64,000 bases of DNA, from contig NZ_CP096972.1 in assembly GCF_024758725.1 (NCBI RefSeq), positions 1,222,001-1,286,000 of the forward strand. Direction: 5' to 3'. Made by a program: the position numbers and the translations under genes. The DNA is from Sphingomonas sp. SUN039. GTDB lineage: Bacteria > Pseudomonadota > Alphaproteobacteria > Sphingomonadales > Sphingomonadaceae. Positions 9,042 to 17,838 of the stretch are shown here, in pieces; the first letter of the stretch is position 1, and every line of letters starts with the position of its first letter. The notes under the pieces were generated by a model, which worked only from the letters and a program-made list of their open reading frames with translations, was not told the origin of the DNA and ran no database searches.

Positions 9042-9845
9042 ATGAGTGACGCACCGCATATGCTGGTCAGCGACGAAGGGGCCATCCTGATCGCGACCTT
9101 CAACCGTCCCGACAAGCTGAACGCAATGAGCGTGCAGTTGATGAGGACGCTCGGTGAAACGGTCGCACAGTTCCGCGACACTCCCGGCTACAAGGTCATG
9201 CTGATCCGCTCGACGGGGCGCTATTTCTCCTCGGGCGCCGATCTCAAGGATCCCGAGGCGCACGGCACGCTTCCACCGGACACCGCGTCGGGCATCCGCG
9301 AGATGCACCGCCGCCTGCCGACCGACATGCGCCGTATCTGGGACGAGATCGAGCATATCGAAAAGCCGTTTGTCGTCGCGCATCAGGGGACATGCGTCGG
9401 CGGCAGTCTCGAGATGTCATTGTCGTGCGATTTCCGGCTGGCCGCCGAAAGCGCGCGCTATGCGTTCCCGGAAGGGAAATTCGGCGTCCTGCCGGCGACC
9501 AACGGAGTCAGCCGCTTGACGCGCATCGTCGGGCCGCACTGGGCGCGCTTGCTGATCATGGCGAATATGCCTGCTGACGCACGCGAGGCATGGAACATGG
9601 GCCTTGTTCACAAGGTCTTTCCCGATGCCGGTTTCGACGAAGAGGTGATGGCGTTTTGCCGCCACCTTGCCGACCAGCACGGCGAACAAATGGGTGCCGC
9701 CAAAATTGCAATCGAACTCGCGGCCGATCTCGGCGCGGATCAGGCCGCCGCGGTCGAGCGTATGGCGAACAGCGCGCTGATGCTCAACCCAGACTACCAG
9801 TCGATCCTGCGCGCCCATGTCGCGGGGATCGGCAGCAAGGGTTAG
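9042..9845 (+). CDS. Enoyl-CoA hydratase/isomerase (crotonase family)
   Basis: Crotonase-fold enzyme, 267 aa, hydrating or isomerising an enoyl-CoA made by the acyl-CoA dehydrogenase 30 bases upstream. Visible signatures are FNRPDKLNAMS, the oxyanion-hole segment FSSGADLKD and the second half GTCVGGSLEMSLSCDFRLAA. At the positions where classical hydratases have the two catalytic glutamates the sequence gives GGSLEMSLSCD (one Glu) and FPEGKFGVLPA (one Glu), so hydratase chemistry remains possible. The stop overlaps the convergent flavoprotein gene by three bases. The start is preceded by GGGGA. Confidence 0.87.
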   Translation: MSDAPHMLVSDEGAILIATFNRPDKLNAMSVQLMRTLGETVAQFRDTPGYKVMLIRSTGRYFSSGADLKDPEAHGTLPPDTASGIREMHRRLPTDMRRIWDEIEHIEKPFVVAHQGTCVGGSLEMSLSCDFRLAAESARYAFPEGKFGVLPATNGVSRLTRIVGPHWARLLIMANMPADAREAWNMGLVHKVFPDAGFDEEVMAFCRHLADQHGEQMGAAKIAIELAADLGADQAAAVERMANSALMLNPDYQSILRAHVAGIGSKG

Positions 9846-11512
9846 GCAGCCTTCGTCACCGCGTGTTTTGCCGCGACATAGCCCCAGACGAACGACGGCC
9901 CGACGCTCGCTCCGGCACCTGCATAGTGCCCGCCGAACACCGACGCCGTGGAAATCCCGGTCGCATAAAGGCCGTCGATCGGCGTGCCATCGTGGCGCAG
10001 CACGCGGGCGTGGGCGTCGGTGACCACGCCGCCATAGGTGCCAACGTCACCCGGCAACACCTCAACGGCGTAGAACGGTCCCTGCTCGATCGCGCCGAGC
10101 GAGGCGTTCTTGGGGTGATAGGCATCACCCAGCCACTTGTCATAGGCGCGCTCACCGCGATGAAAGTCTTCATCGACGTTCTTTTCGCAAAAGCCATTGA
10201 AACGCTCGACTGTCGCTCGCAACGCCGTCGGCGGGATATTGAGCTGCATTGCAAGTTCTTCGATCGTAGCCCCCTGTTTCAGGTAACCGCTATCGGTCCA
10301 TTCCTTGGGCTTCTTGCCCGGCATCGTGCTCCCCAGCATGTATTTTTTCATGAACTGTGCGTCCATGATCGCATAACTCGGGATGGCCGGCGCGATCTTG
10401 TTGCGGTCGATGATGCCTTGGCAATAGGCCATGTACGATCCGCTCTCGTTCATGAAGCGCTCGCCGGTCTGGTCGACGAGAATGGCATGCGGTGCGGCAG
10501 TCGTGCCCTGCACCACCGCCTTCATCCAGTGCTTCTCATGACCGGGCGGCAGCGTGATCTGGTTGCCGACAAACTGGTCCATCTGGGCGATCGCCGCGCC
10601 ATGGCCCATCATTTCCTGGATCATCTCGCCGGTGTCACCCTCGGCTGTCATCGACCAGTCGCTTTGGGTCCCGGGTTGATACTCGTCGCGCATCGCCTGA
10701 TTGTGCGAGAACCCGCCGGCATTGATCAGAACCCCGGTCTTTGCACCAACGCGCCAGGGCAGTCCGTCCTTATCGGCGACGACACCCGTAACCCGTCCAT
10801 CATCCTCGATCAGGGCGGTTACGGGCGCATTGTTTCGAATCTCCGCGCCGGCTTTGATCGCTGCCTGCAACATCCGGCCCTGGAGCGCCGCACCTGCAGT
10901 GACATAGTGCTTGCCGGTCAATTTTGCCCAGATCGTGCGCCCGACAAGCTTGGCGGCAGCCTTGCGCGCTTCACCTGATTTGGTGACGTACCGCAGCTTC
11001 AGCATGTCATCGAGCGAGGCCTGCATCGACAGAAAATTGGGGCGCAATTTCTTGGCCCATTCGCCCAGTTCCTTGACGTTGAACAATTGAGCGACAACCG
11101 TCCGGCCCTGTTCGGATCCGCCGGGAAGCTCGTCATAATAATCCGGCCAGTACGAGACACGGTCGAGCTTGATTCCCTGATCGACGAGGAAATCGACCAT
11201 CTCGGCACCTTTTTCGACATATGCTGCGCGTCGGGCGCGCGTAGCACCGGGTGTGTCGTTGTGATCGCCGACGGCATTGTCGAGATACTGCATCGCCTTT
11301 TCGAAACTGTCCTCGACCCCGTCGCGTTTCATGAAGCGGTTGTTGGGAATCCACATCACCCCGCCCGACCGCGCCGTCGTGCCGCCGATCAGGGACGTCT
11401 TTTCCAGGATCAGGACCGACTTTCCAGCCTGGCGCAGCACAAGCGCGGCGCACATCGACCCGCCACCGCTGCCGACCACTACGAAATCAAAGGTCTCGTC
11501 GAAATTGCTCAT
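9842..11512 (-). CDS. FAD-dependent dehydrogenase, KstD / flavocytochrome c-like
   Basis: Flavoprotein of the fumarate reductase / 3-ketosteroid delta1-dehydrogenase superfamily, 556 aa. The N-terminal dinucleotide motif is VVVGSGGGSMCAAL with the adenosine-binding acidic end VLILEK. A C-terminal IDGLYATGISTASVFGGHYAG is followed by GAGASVGPSFVWGY, the region that closes the FAD site in KstD-type enzymes. It would dehydrogenate a cyclic ketone such as a 3-ketosteroid ring A, but fumarate-reductase-like relatives reduce instead, so the direction is not certain. It is the last gene of the minus-strand operon that begins with the SDR at 14696. AGAGGA precedes the start. Confidence 0.82.
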   Translation of the reverse strand: MSNFDETFDFVVVGSGGGSMCAALVLRQAGKSVLILEKTSLIGGTTARSGGVMWIPNNRFMKRDGVEDSFEKAMQYLDNAVGDHNDTPGATRARRAAYVEKGAEMVDFLVDQGIKLDRVSYWPDYYDELPGGSEQGRTVVAQLFNVKELGEWAKKLRPNFLSMQASLDDMLKLRYVTKSGEARKAAAKLVGRTIWAKLTGKHYVTAGAALQGRMLQAAIKAGAEIRNNAPVTALIEDDGRVTGVVADKDGLPWRVGAKTGVLINAGGFSHNQAMRDEYQPGTQSDWSMTAEGDTGEMIQEMMGHGAAIAQMDQFVGNQITLPPGHEKHWMKAVVQGTTAAPHAILVDQTGERFMNESGSYMAYCQGIIDRNKIAPAIPSYAIMDAQFMKKYMLGSTMPGKKPKEWTDSGYLKQGATIEELAMQLNIPPTALRATVERFNGFCEKNVDEDFHRGERAYDKWLGDAYHPKNASLGAIEQGPFYAVEVLPGDVGTYGGVVTDAHARVLRHDGTPIDGLYATGISTASVFGGHYAGAGASVGPSFVWGYVAAKHAVTKAA

Positions 11513-11539
11513 GGGAAAATCCTCTCGCCTTGCGGCAGC

Positions 11540-11986
11540 TCAGGCTTGTCTGGTTTCGGGCTTCTCACGCACCAAGGTGCGCTTGAGCTGGCGGCTGTTG
11601 AACAGCCATTTTCCGTCGGCCTTTTCGTAGGTCTCGTGGTAAAAGCCGAAGCCGTGGATCAGCAGTTCGCCGCTGGCCGTGTCGAAGATCAAATCCTCCA
11701 TGCCCCATATGCTTTTGGCCGTCGTGGCGGACTGAAAGGTGATGTCGGGCGTGTGGGAGTGATGCACAGAAGTCTTGGTCTCATCGAGAAGCCGGGAGAC
11801 ATTTTCGATCATGACATCGGCCGATTCCCAGCGCTCGTATCCATCATTGTGCGACACGTGATGATCGACATGGAGTGAGCGGTACAGTGCCCAGTCCTTG
11901 GTATCGACCGCCCGGTCGCGCCGCGCTTTGAGCAGCCTGATCTCCTCCAGCGCGAGAAGATATTCGATGTCGCTCATGCCGTGCAT
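11540..11986 (-). CDS. NTF2/SnoaL-like protein A
   Basis: Small cone-shaped NTF2-fold protein (148 aa from this start). It contains EEIRLLKARRDRAVDTKDWA, HHVSHNDGYERW and a HHSHTPDITF strand, typical of SnoaL-like 'nuclear transport factor 2 family' proteins that include ketosteroid isomerases, scytalone dehydratases and polyketide cyclases. The start is placed at the ATG with GGAG six bases upstream; a TTG nine codons earlier is open but lacks this. It is clearly paralogous to the gene immediately upstream (same LLKARRDRA and TKDWALY blocks), so the pair is a tandem duplication. An isomerase, hydratase or dehydratase role in the pathway is inferred. Confidence 0.78.
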   Translation of the reverse strand: MHGMSDIEYLLALEEIRLLKARRDRAVDTKDWALYRSLHVDHHVSHNDGYERWESADVMIENVSRLLDETKTSVHHSHTPDITFQSATTAKSIWGMEDLIFDTASGELLIHGFGFYHETYEKADGKWLFNSRQLKRTLVREKPETRQA

Positions 11987-12009
11987 AGGTCTCTCCGGTT
12001 CGTCATCCG

Positions 12010-12471
12010 TCAATTGACGATTTTGGGTGGGAAAACGGCGCCCGGCGATTTCCGGGTAAAATAATATTTCAGCGACCGGCGCGTGAACAGCCAGAGTCCG
12101 CCACGTTTCTCATAGCGCTCAAAATAATGGCCGAAGGCCTGAAACCAGTGATCATGCCCGTCCTGTTTCCAGAACGACATGCCTTCCATCGCCCAAATAC
12201 CTGTGGCGCTTGTCGGCGTCTCGAAAGCGATTTCGGGCGTATGCGAATGGTGCATGGTAGTCAGATGCTCCATGCTCTTGGCGACATTGGCGACCATTTC
12301 CTTCGCCGTCGTCCACCGGCCATAGTCCCCGTTTTCCGAGACATGATCGGGCGCATGCAGCGACTCGTACAGCGCCCAGTCCTTGGTATCCGCGGCACGG
12401 TCGCGCCGAGCCTTGAGGAGGCCGATCTCCTCAAGCGCGGTTAACTTGTCGAGGCCCGTCAGCGCGTCCAT
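12010..12471 (-). CDS. NTF2/SnoaL-like protein B
   Basis: A 153-residue NTF2-fold protein, paralogue of the adjacent downstream gene: both share LLKARRDRAADTKDWALY-type N-termini, a conserved MHHSHTPEI strand and a terminal WLFTRRSLK helix/strand. These families bind small hydrophobic substrates in a pocket and catalyse isomerisation or dehydration, or simply bind ligands. It follows the LLM-class F420-dependent oxidoreductase gene by nine bases in the same operon, so its substrate may be the product of that enzyme. The catalytic residues cannot be assigned by eye. Confidence 0.78.
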   Translation of the reverse strand: MDALTGLDKLTALEEIGLLKARRDRAADTKDWALYESLHAPDHVSENGDYGRWTTAKEMVANVAKSMEHLTTMHHSHTPEIAFETPTSATGIWAMEGMSFWKQDGHDHWFQAFGHYFERYEKRGGLWLFTRRSLKYYFTRKSPGAVFPPKIVN

Positions 12472-12480
12472 CGATCAGCG

Positions 12481-13392
12481 TCAGCCTTTCAACTTCGCGC
12501 AGACTTCGCGACCGAACCAGTCGACGCTTTCGACGAAGTGCTGGCGGCTCGAATGCGGAACGTCGACCATCGTCCAGGTCACCCCGACCGCCGTCAGGTC
12601 ATTGACCGCCGCGATATAGCGTTCCGCCGTTTCGGCGTTCAGCGCCTTGATGCTGGCCTTGGCACCGATTGCCACATCGAACGATCCGGTCCGTCCGGCC
12701 TCTGCGCGCAAAGTCTCGATTTGCTTGATCGCTTCGCCGAGCTGTTCGATCGTCTGAATACCCGATTCCTGATTGGCCGCCGTCATCGTCGGTGCCGCAA
12801 AGAACGGAGACCAGCCGTCACCGCGCAGTGCGGCGCGCTTTATAGCCGCCGGGCTGCCCCCGCCGATCCAGATCGGGGGCTGTGGCGACGGGATGGGCCG
12901 CGGTTCGTTGCCGACCGCGTTGAAGTTGATCCCCTCCTTGACCACGACGCCGCCAGCCCAGGCCATGCGGATCGTATCGAGTGCCTCGTCGAACAACTTT
13001 CCGCGCTTGTGGAAATCGACTCCCAGGGCGTCGAACTCCCCCTTCTGATACCCCGCGCCCGTGCCCAAGATCAGTCGTCCGCCGGACAACACTTGAATCG
13101 TCGCGGCTGCCTTGGCCGTGAGGAATGGATTGCGGTAGGCCATGACGACGATATTGGTGTGGAGCATCAGCCGCTCGGTCTTGGCCGCGATAAACGCGAA
13201 CGTACCGAACGGATCGAGCGCGTCATGGCCGTTCGCGTGCAGCCAGGTCGCATCGGGGGCGGGATGATCGGTCAGATAACAGGCATCGATCCCGGCCACG
13301 TCCATGGCATGCGCCATTTCGGACACTGCCGCGCCGGTCTGGAACTCGCCGGGCGTGATGTTGCCGGTCGGTATATCCATCGTGAACTTCAT
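12481..13392 (-). CDS. LLM-class F420-dependent oxidoreductase
   Basis: Luciferase-like TIM-barrel oxidoreductase, 303 aa, of the subgroup that uses reduced coenzyme F420 rather than FMN. Supporting features are an N-terminal KFTMDIPTG, YLTDHPAP, the conserved core TNIVVMAYRNPFLTAKAAAT, VLSGGRLILGTGAGYQKGEF and PPIWIGGGSPAAIKRAA. The start has GGAG seven bases upstream. It would transfer hydride from F420H2 (or to F420) on a ketone, alcohol or alkene intermediate. A full F420 biosynthesis operon begins 1.5 kb away on the other strand, which supports the F420 assignment over FMN. Cofactor choice is still inferred from family and context. Confidence 0.85.
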   Translation of the reverse strand: MKFTMDIPTGNITPGEFQTGAAVSEMAHAMDVAGIDACYLTDHPAPDATWLHANGHDALDPFGTFAFIAAKTERLMLHTNIVVMAYRNPFLTAKAAATIQVLSGGRLILGTGAGYQKGEFDALGVDFHKRGKLFDEALDTIRMAWAGGVVVKEGINFNAVGNEPRPIPSPQPPIWIGGGSPAAIKRAALRGDGWSPFFAAPTMTAANQESGIQTIEQLGEAIKQIETLRAEAGRTGSFDVAIGAKASIKALNAETAERYIAAVNDLTAVGVTWTMVDVPHSSRQHFVESVDWFGREVCAKLKG

Positions 13393-13422
13393 TTGTCATC
13401 TCCGGCGTCTTGTTTGAATGGA

Positions 13423-13908
13423 CTAGCCTGTAGTGGGGCCTTCGTTGAGCCGGCCCAGCAGCTGCGAGCCTGCCGGATTGCCATCGAGCATCCAGTTCTG
13501 GCGAAACACGATCTTCCAGCGCCCATCGGTCTGGCGTGCGAGTTCGATCCGCGATGCGCTCAGCCGCCCGATGAAGAAGCCGTTCTCGCCGTGCATGTTG
13601 ACCATGGTGTGACAGGTAGCCACGGCATGGTCTCCGTCCAGCACAACGTACGGCGCCGTCGAAATATGCGCGCAGCCCGCCGCGACATAGGCCAGATGCC
13701 CGGGATCGCGCGTAATCGCTTCGATCGTCGCGCGGCCTTCGATCCGGCCGATATCGCCGACGGCATAGATGCCTTCGTCGACGTAAAAGGACCCGACGGC
13801 CTCGGCATTGAGCCCGTCGACCGCGTAGCCATAGCCGCACACAACCTGACGGATCGCTTCGCGATCCTCGAGCGCCTGAAGCCGTTGGTCGATGCTGTGC
13901 CCCGTCAT
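13423..13908 (-). CDS. NTF2/SnoaL-like protein C
   Basis: NTF2-fold protein (161 aa) more distant from the tandem pair downstream. It starts with RLQALEDREAIRQVVCGYGY and YAVDGLNAEAVGSFYVDE, followed by strands containing CAHISTAPYVVLDGD and CHTMVNMHGENGF. The start is the ATG in the ATGA overlap with the upstream SDR gene, so the two are translationally coupled. The EDREAIRQV helix is typical of bacterial SnoaL-like proteins in aromatic, steroid and terpenoid catabolic clusters. Function not assignable from sequence alone. Confidence 0.78.
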   Translation of the reverse strand: MTGHSIDQRLQALEDREAIRQVVCGYGYAVDGLNAEAVGSFYVDEGIYAVGDIGRIEGRATIEAITRDPGHLAYVAAGCAHISTAPYVVLDGDHAVATCHTMVNMHGENGFFIGRLSASRIELARQTDGRWKIVFRQNWMLDGNPAGSQLLGRLNEGPTTG

Positions 13909-14696
13909 CCGACCATATACCCGCCGGCGTCGCAATTGATCGACTGGCCGGTTATCGTACGGGCTTCGTCGCTGGCGAGGAACAACGCGAGATAGGCGAT
14001 GTCGAGCGGGGTCGAAATCGTCCGCAAAGCCACGCTCTCAAGCGCCTTTGCTTTCCAGTCCTCGAAACTGACACCCTGTTCGGCCGCCATGCGCTTGCCG
14101 TAGTTGATCCACAGGTCGGTTTCGATTCCGCCAGGCACGAGGCAGTTGCAGCGGATACCCTGTGGGCCCACTTCGAGCGCCACGGTCTTGGTGAGCGCCC
14201 GTAAGGCGGCTTTGGCCGACACATAATGCGACTTGCGCGGCATTCCCGGCCAGGCCGCCGTCGACGAGAAATTGATGATCGAGCCGGTCTTGCGCGCGAG
14301 CATCGAGCGGTTGAGAACTTCGCGGGTGCACAGCATCGCCGCCGTCAAGTCGACCGCGATGGTTGCATTGAAATTTTCAAGCGTTTGCTCCCAGACCCAT
14401 TTGTCCTGGCCCGGCGCGGCGGCATTGTTAAGCAGGATATCGACCTGCCCGAATTCGGTCATCGCGCGATCGACCATCGCTGCAATATCGGTCTCGCGGG
14501 TCACGTCGCAGCGCATGCCGATCGCCCCCTCGCCAGCGGCGTTTGCCGCTTCGATGACCAGATCCTCGCGCCGAGCCGACAACACCACCCGCGCGCCCTG
14601 CGCGACGAACAGCTTGGCCATTACCGGACCGCAGCCGGTGCTCGCGCCGGTAATGATAGCAACCTTGCCGGCAAGCCGCCCATTGGTCGAACTCAT
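13905..14696 (-). CDS. SDR dehydrogenase
   Basis: Short-chain dehydrogenase/reductase of about 263 aa with TGASTGCG as coenzyme motif, LLNNAA (NNAG-type), a serine in IINFSSTA and YVSAK as the catalytic Tyr-Lys. The start at MSSTNGRLAG is chosen because AAGGAAGG lies six bases upstream. It is the first gene of the operon carrying the F420-dependent oxidoreductase and is divergent from the F420 operon. The glycine motif ends CG rather than the usual IG, a minor variation. It probably interconverts an alcohol and a ketone on the pathway substrate. Confidence 0.85.
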   Translation of the reverse strand: MSSTNGRLAGKVAIITGASTGCGPVMAKLFVAQGARVVLSARREDLVIEAANAAGEGAIGMRCDVTRETDIAAMVDRAMTEFGQVDILLNNAAAPGQDKWVWEQTLENFNATIAVDLTAAMLCTREVLNRSMLARKTGSIINFSSTAAWPGMPRKSHYVSAKAALRALTKTVALEVGPQGIRCNCLVPGGIETDLWINYGKRMAAEQGVSFEDWKAKALESVALRTISTPLDIAYLALFLASDEARTITGQSINCDAGGYMVG

Positions 14697-14757
14697 GGCC
14701 ATCCTTCCTTGCGGGTCGGGCTTCGCTGGCCCGCACGCTGTCACAATGCTACGCGCA

Positions 14758-14766
14758 ATGTGCATT
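14758..14766. promoter_or_regulatory. ATGTGCATT motif, copy 2 (divergent SDR/fbiC promoter region)
   Basis: Second copy of the 9-mer, 62 bases before the SDR start and 92 bases before fbiC, in the 161-base divergent region that must hold the promoters of the F420 operon and of the F420-dependent oxidoreductase operon. Placement fits a common control site; the regulator is not identified. Confidence 0.38.
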
Positions 14767-14857
14767 CTATTCCACCGCCGCTAGCTGAATCAAGTGCCGG
14801 GCGCAATCGCTCTCGCTCGCTTGACCGCCCCCCGGCTGCAACTTAATGACATGACTG

Positions 14858-17179
14858 ATGTTCATTTTCGGCAACACGCTGTCCGCCGCCGAGCGCGCGG
14901 TCCTGACAAGTCCGCTCGCCGAGATGCTTGGCGCGGCGGAAGCGCTGACGCTCGCGGGGCATGGGCCTGTTGTAACCTATTCGCGCAAGGTCTTTATTCC
15001 GTTGACCAAGCTGTGCCGCGATGTTTGCCACTATTGCACCTTTGCCCGCCGTCCGTCGGAGTTGAAGTCACCTTATCTGTCGCTCGACGAGGTCGAGGCA
15101 CTTGCCCGCCAAGGGGAGGCAGCAGGATGCCGAGAAGCTCTGTTCACGCTTGGCGACCGGCCTGAGGCACGGTTTCGCATCGCCCGTGAATGGCTCGATC
15201 GGCACGGTTATGCCAGCACTCTTCACTATCTTGCGGCAGCGGCATGCCGGGTTCTCGAGACAACCAGTCTGTTACCCCATTTCAATCCCGGCCTTCTGAC
15301 CGGCGCGGACTTTGCGAAGCTCCGCCCACTCGCGCCGTCGATGGGACTGATGCTCGAGTCGATATCACAACGGCTGTGCGAACCGGGCCAGCCCCATTTC
15401 GGTTCACCCGACAAATTCCCTGCCGCACGGCTCGAAACGCTCCGGCTTGCCGGCGAGGCCAAAGTCCCGTTCACCACCGGCGTGCTCATCGGCATCGGCG
15501 AAACCCGCGATGAGCGGATCGATACGCTGCTCGCCATTCGCGACCTCCACAGGCGCTACGGCCACGTTCAGGAAGTCATTGTCCAGAACTTCTGCGCCAA
15601 ACCCGATACGCAGATGCACGATGCGCCCGAACCTTCGCTTGAGGAGCACCTTTGGACCATCGCAGCGGCGCGACTGTTGCTCGGTCCCGACATGTCCATC
15701 CAAGCACCGCCCAATTTGCAACCCGGTGCACTCGCCGACCTGATCCGCGCGGGCGCTAACGATTGGGGCGGCGTGTCGCCGGTCACGCCCGATCACGTCA
15801 ATCCCGAACGCCCCTGGCCGAACCTTGTCGCACTTGAGGCCGAGACGCTGGCCGCGGGACGCGTGTTACGGCAGCGCCTGACAGTCGGCCCCGCGTATGC
15901 GCGCAACGCCGAAATCTGGGTCGATCCCGCACTCCAGTCCGCTGTGCACCGTGCCGTCGATGGGCGCGGGCTGGTGCGGGAGGATGACTGGCATGCCGGC
16001 ACCGGCAAGGTCCCGCCTGCCGCGCCGCCAATGATCGTCACCGGGACTGACCCGCACGTCGATGCCGCGCTCAACCAAGCCGAGCGCGGGGCGACCCTCG
16101 ACACCGCGCTGATCGCGGATCTGTTCGCCGCCGAGGGGCGCGACCGCACGCGGATCGTAGCGCTGGCTGACGAACTCCGTCGCGCACGTGTCGGCGACCG
16201 CGTGACGTATGTCGTCAACCGCAACATCAACTATACGAACATCTGCCTATACCATTGCGGCTTCTGCGCCTTTTCGAAGGGCAGTATGCGTTCGGAGCGC
16301 GGCCCCGCTTATCGCATCGACCTCGACGAAATCGCGCGCCGCGCGACCGAGGCGCATGAACGCGGCGCCACCGAAGTCTGCTTGCAAGGCGGCATCCATC
16401 CAGCGTTCGACGGCAACACCTATCTTGGGATCATCCGCGCGGTAAAGCAGGCGGTGCCTGTTATGCACATCCACGCCTTCTCGCCGCTCGAAATCCATCA
16501 CGGCGCGACGACGCTGGGGCTGCCGCTGGGTGACTATCTCATGATGCTCAAGGAGGCGGGCCTCGCGACGCTTCCGGGAACAGCTGCCGAAATCCTCACC
16601 GACCGTGTCCGGGCGATCATCTGTCCCGACAAATTGACGACCCCACAGTGGCTCGACGTCATGCGCGCCGCACATGGCATCGGCCTGCGTTCGACGGCGA
16701 CCATAATGTTCGGCCATGTCGATACCTATGCTGACTGGGCCGCGCACCTCGTTGCCGTGCGCGACTTGCAGGCGGAGACGGGCGGTTTCACCGAATTCGT
16801 TCCCCTGCCCTTTGTTCACATGGAGGCCCCGATGTGGCGCAAGGGTCGGGCGCGGTCGGGGCCGACGTGGCGCGAGACGCAGCTTATGCATGCGATTGCG
16901 CGGATCGCGCTCGATGGCAACATTCCCAATATCCAGGCGAGCTGGGTCAAACTTGGCAATGCCGGCGTCGAGGCGATCCTTCAGTCAGGTGCCAACGACC
17001 TCGGCGGGACTCTGATGGACGAATCGATTACACGGGCCGCAGGTGGCCAGAACGGCCAGCACAATGACGTTGCCGCCCTGCGCGCCCTCGCGGCGCGGAT
17101 CGGACGTCTGGCGGTGCAGCGAACAACGACATACGGCAATCCTGCCGCTCCCAACCGCATCCTGGAAAGTCAGACATGA
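14858..17179 (+). CDS. fbiC: FbiC: 7,8-didemethyl-8-hydroxy-5-deazariboflavin (FO) synthase
   Basis: Bifunctional radical SAM enzyme (773 aa) that makes FO, the deazaflavin chromophore of coenzyme F420, from tyrosine and a ribityl-uracil. Both catalytic halves are present: a CofG-like half with the cluster motif Cys53, Cys57, Cys60 (LCRDVCHYCTF) and a CofH-like half with Cys463, Cys467, Cys470 (CLYHCGFCAF). It is about 80 residues shorter than mycobacterial FbiC, the difference being N-terminal. It is the first gene of a five-gene F420 operon and overlaps the next gene by ATGA. FbiC fusions are typical of actinobacteria and of the aerobic proteobacteria that make F420. Confidence 0.95.
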   Translation: MFIFGNTLSAAERAVLTSPLAEMLGAAEALTLAGHGPVVTYSRKVFIPLTKLCRDVCHYCTFARRPSELKSPYLSLDEVEALARQGEAAGCREALFTLGDRPEARFRIAREWLDRHGYASTLHYLAAAACRVLETTSLLPHFNPGLLTGADFAKLRPLAPSMGLMLESISQRLCEPGQPHFGSPDKFPAARLETLRLAGEAKVPFTTGVLIGIGETRDERIDTLLAIRDLHRRYGHVQEVIVQNFCAKPDTQMHDAPEPSLEEHLWTIAAARLLLGPDMSIQAPPNLQPGALADLIRAGANDWGGVSPVTPDHVNPERPWPNLVALEAETLAAGRVLRQRLTVGPAYARNAEIWVDPALQSAVHRAVDGRGLVREDDWHAGTGKVPPAAPPMIVTGTDPHVDAALNQAERGATLDTALIADLFAAEGRDRTRIVALADELRRARVGDRVTYVVNRNINYTNICLYHCGFCAFSKGSMRSERGPAYRIDLDEIARRATEAHERGATEVCLQGGIHPAFDGNTYLGIIRAVKQAVPVMHIHAFSPLEIHHGATTLGLPLGDYLMMLKEAGLATLPGTAAEILTDRVRAIICPDKLTTPQWLDVMRAAHGIGLRSTATIMFGHVDTYADWAAHLVAVRDLQAETGGFTEFVPLPFVHMEAPMWRKGRARSGPTWRETQLMHAIARIALDGNIPNIQASWVKLGNAGVEAILQSGANDLGGTLMDESITRAAGGQNGQHNDVAALRALAARIGRLAVQRTTTYGNPAAPNRILESQT

Positions 17180-17829
17180 GCCTCCCCACAATCGCGATCA
17201 TCGGCGGCACCGGAAATCTGGGGAGCGCCATCGGTTGGCGGTTGGCACGCGCCGGTTATGCGATCACTCTCGGCTCGCGGTTGGCAGAAAATGCCCAGAC
17301 TAAGGCGACGGCGCTCGGCCATGGCATGACCGGGGCGAGCAACGCTGAAGCGGCGGCTGCGGGCGAGATCGTCATCGTGGCCGTGCCTTTCTCGGCGCAG
17401 ACCGCGACCTATGCCGAGATCAAGCCGCACGTCGCGGGCAAGATCGTTGTCGACACGACTGTACCTCTGGTGCCCCCTAAAGTGATGCGCGTTCAGCTCC
17501 CGCCCGAGGGTTCGGCCGCCGCACTTGCCGCTGCCGCGCTCGGCGACGGCGTGCGCATGACGTCGGCGTTCCACAATGTCGCCGCGCACAAATTGGCGCA
17601 GGACATCGCCATCGATTGCGACATCCTTGTTTTTGGCGACGAGAAGGACGCGCGTGCCGAAGTGGTTGCACTGGCTGATGCCATCGGCCTGCGTGGCGTC
17701 CACGCGGGCGCGTTGGTCAATTCGGCGGCGGCGGAGGCGATGACTTCGCTACTGATTTTCATCAACAAAACCTACCAAGTCGATGGCGCGGGGATTGCGA
17801 TTACGGGTAAGCTGGTGCCTATCAGCTGA
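17176..17829 (+). CDS. npdG: NADPH:F420 oxidoreductase
   Basis: Small Rossmann-fold reductase (217 aa) that passes hydride between NADPH and F420 and so supplies F420H2. Signatures are AIIGGTGNLGSAIGWRLA, the NADPH-specific turn GSR after the second strand, VIVAVPFSAQT, the TSAFHNVAAHKL segment and a C-terminal ALVNSAAAEAMTSLL. It is translationally coupled to fbiC. Because no F420-dependent glucose-6-phosphate dehydrogenase is seen in the window, this is the most likely source of reduced F420 for the nearby LLM-class enzyme. Confidence 0.92.
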   Translation: MSLPTIAIIGGTGNLGSAIGWRLARAGYAITLGSRLAENAQTKATALGHGMTGASNAEAAAAGEIVIVAVPFSAQTATYAEIKPHVAGKIVVDTTVPLVPPKVMRVQLPPEGSAAALAAAALGDGVRMTSAFHNVAAHKLAQDIAIDCDILVFGDEKDARAEVVALADAIGLRGVHAGALVNSAAAEAMTSLLIFINKTYQVDGAGIAITGKLVPIS

Positions 17830-17838
17830 GGAATCGGG

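Noticed and set aside
9842-11512. Firm call as 3-ketosteroid delta1-dehydrogenase (kstD)
   Set aside because: The FAD motifs fit, but the KstD active-site tyrosines cannot be placed by eye and related flavoproteins act on other substrates.
12006-12017. 12-base perfect palindrome CGTCAATTGACG, also at 49859-49870
   Set aside because: The first copy is at the coding end of a gene; two copies of a short palindrome 38 kb apart in unrelated contexts do not support a shared site.
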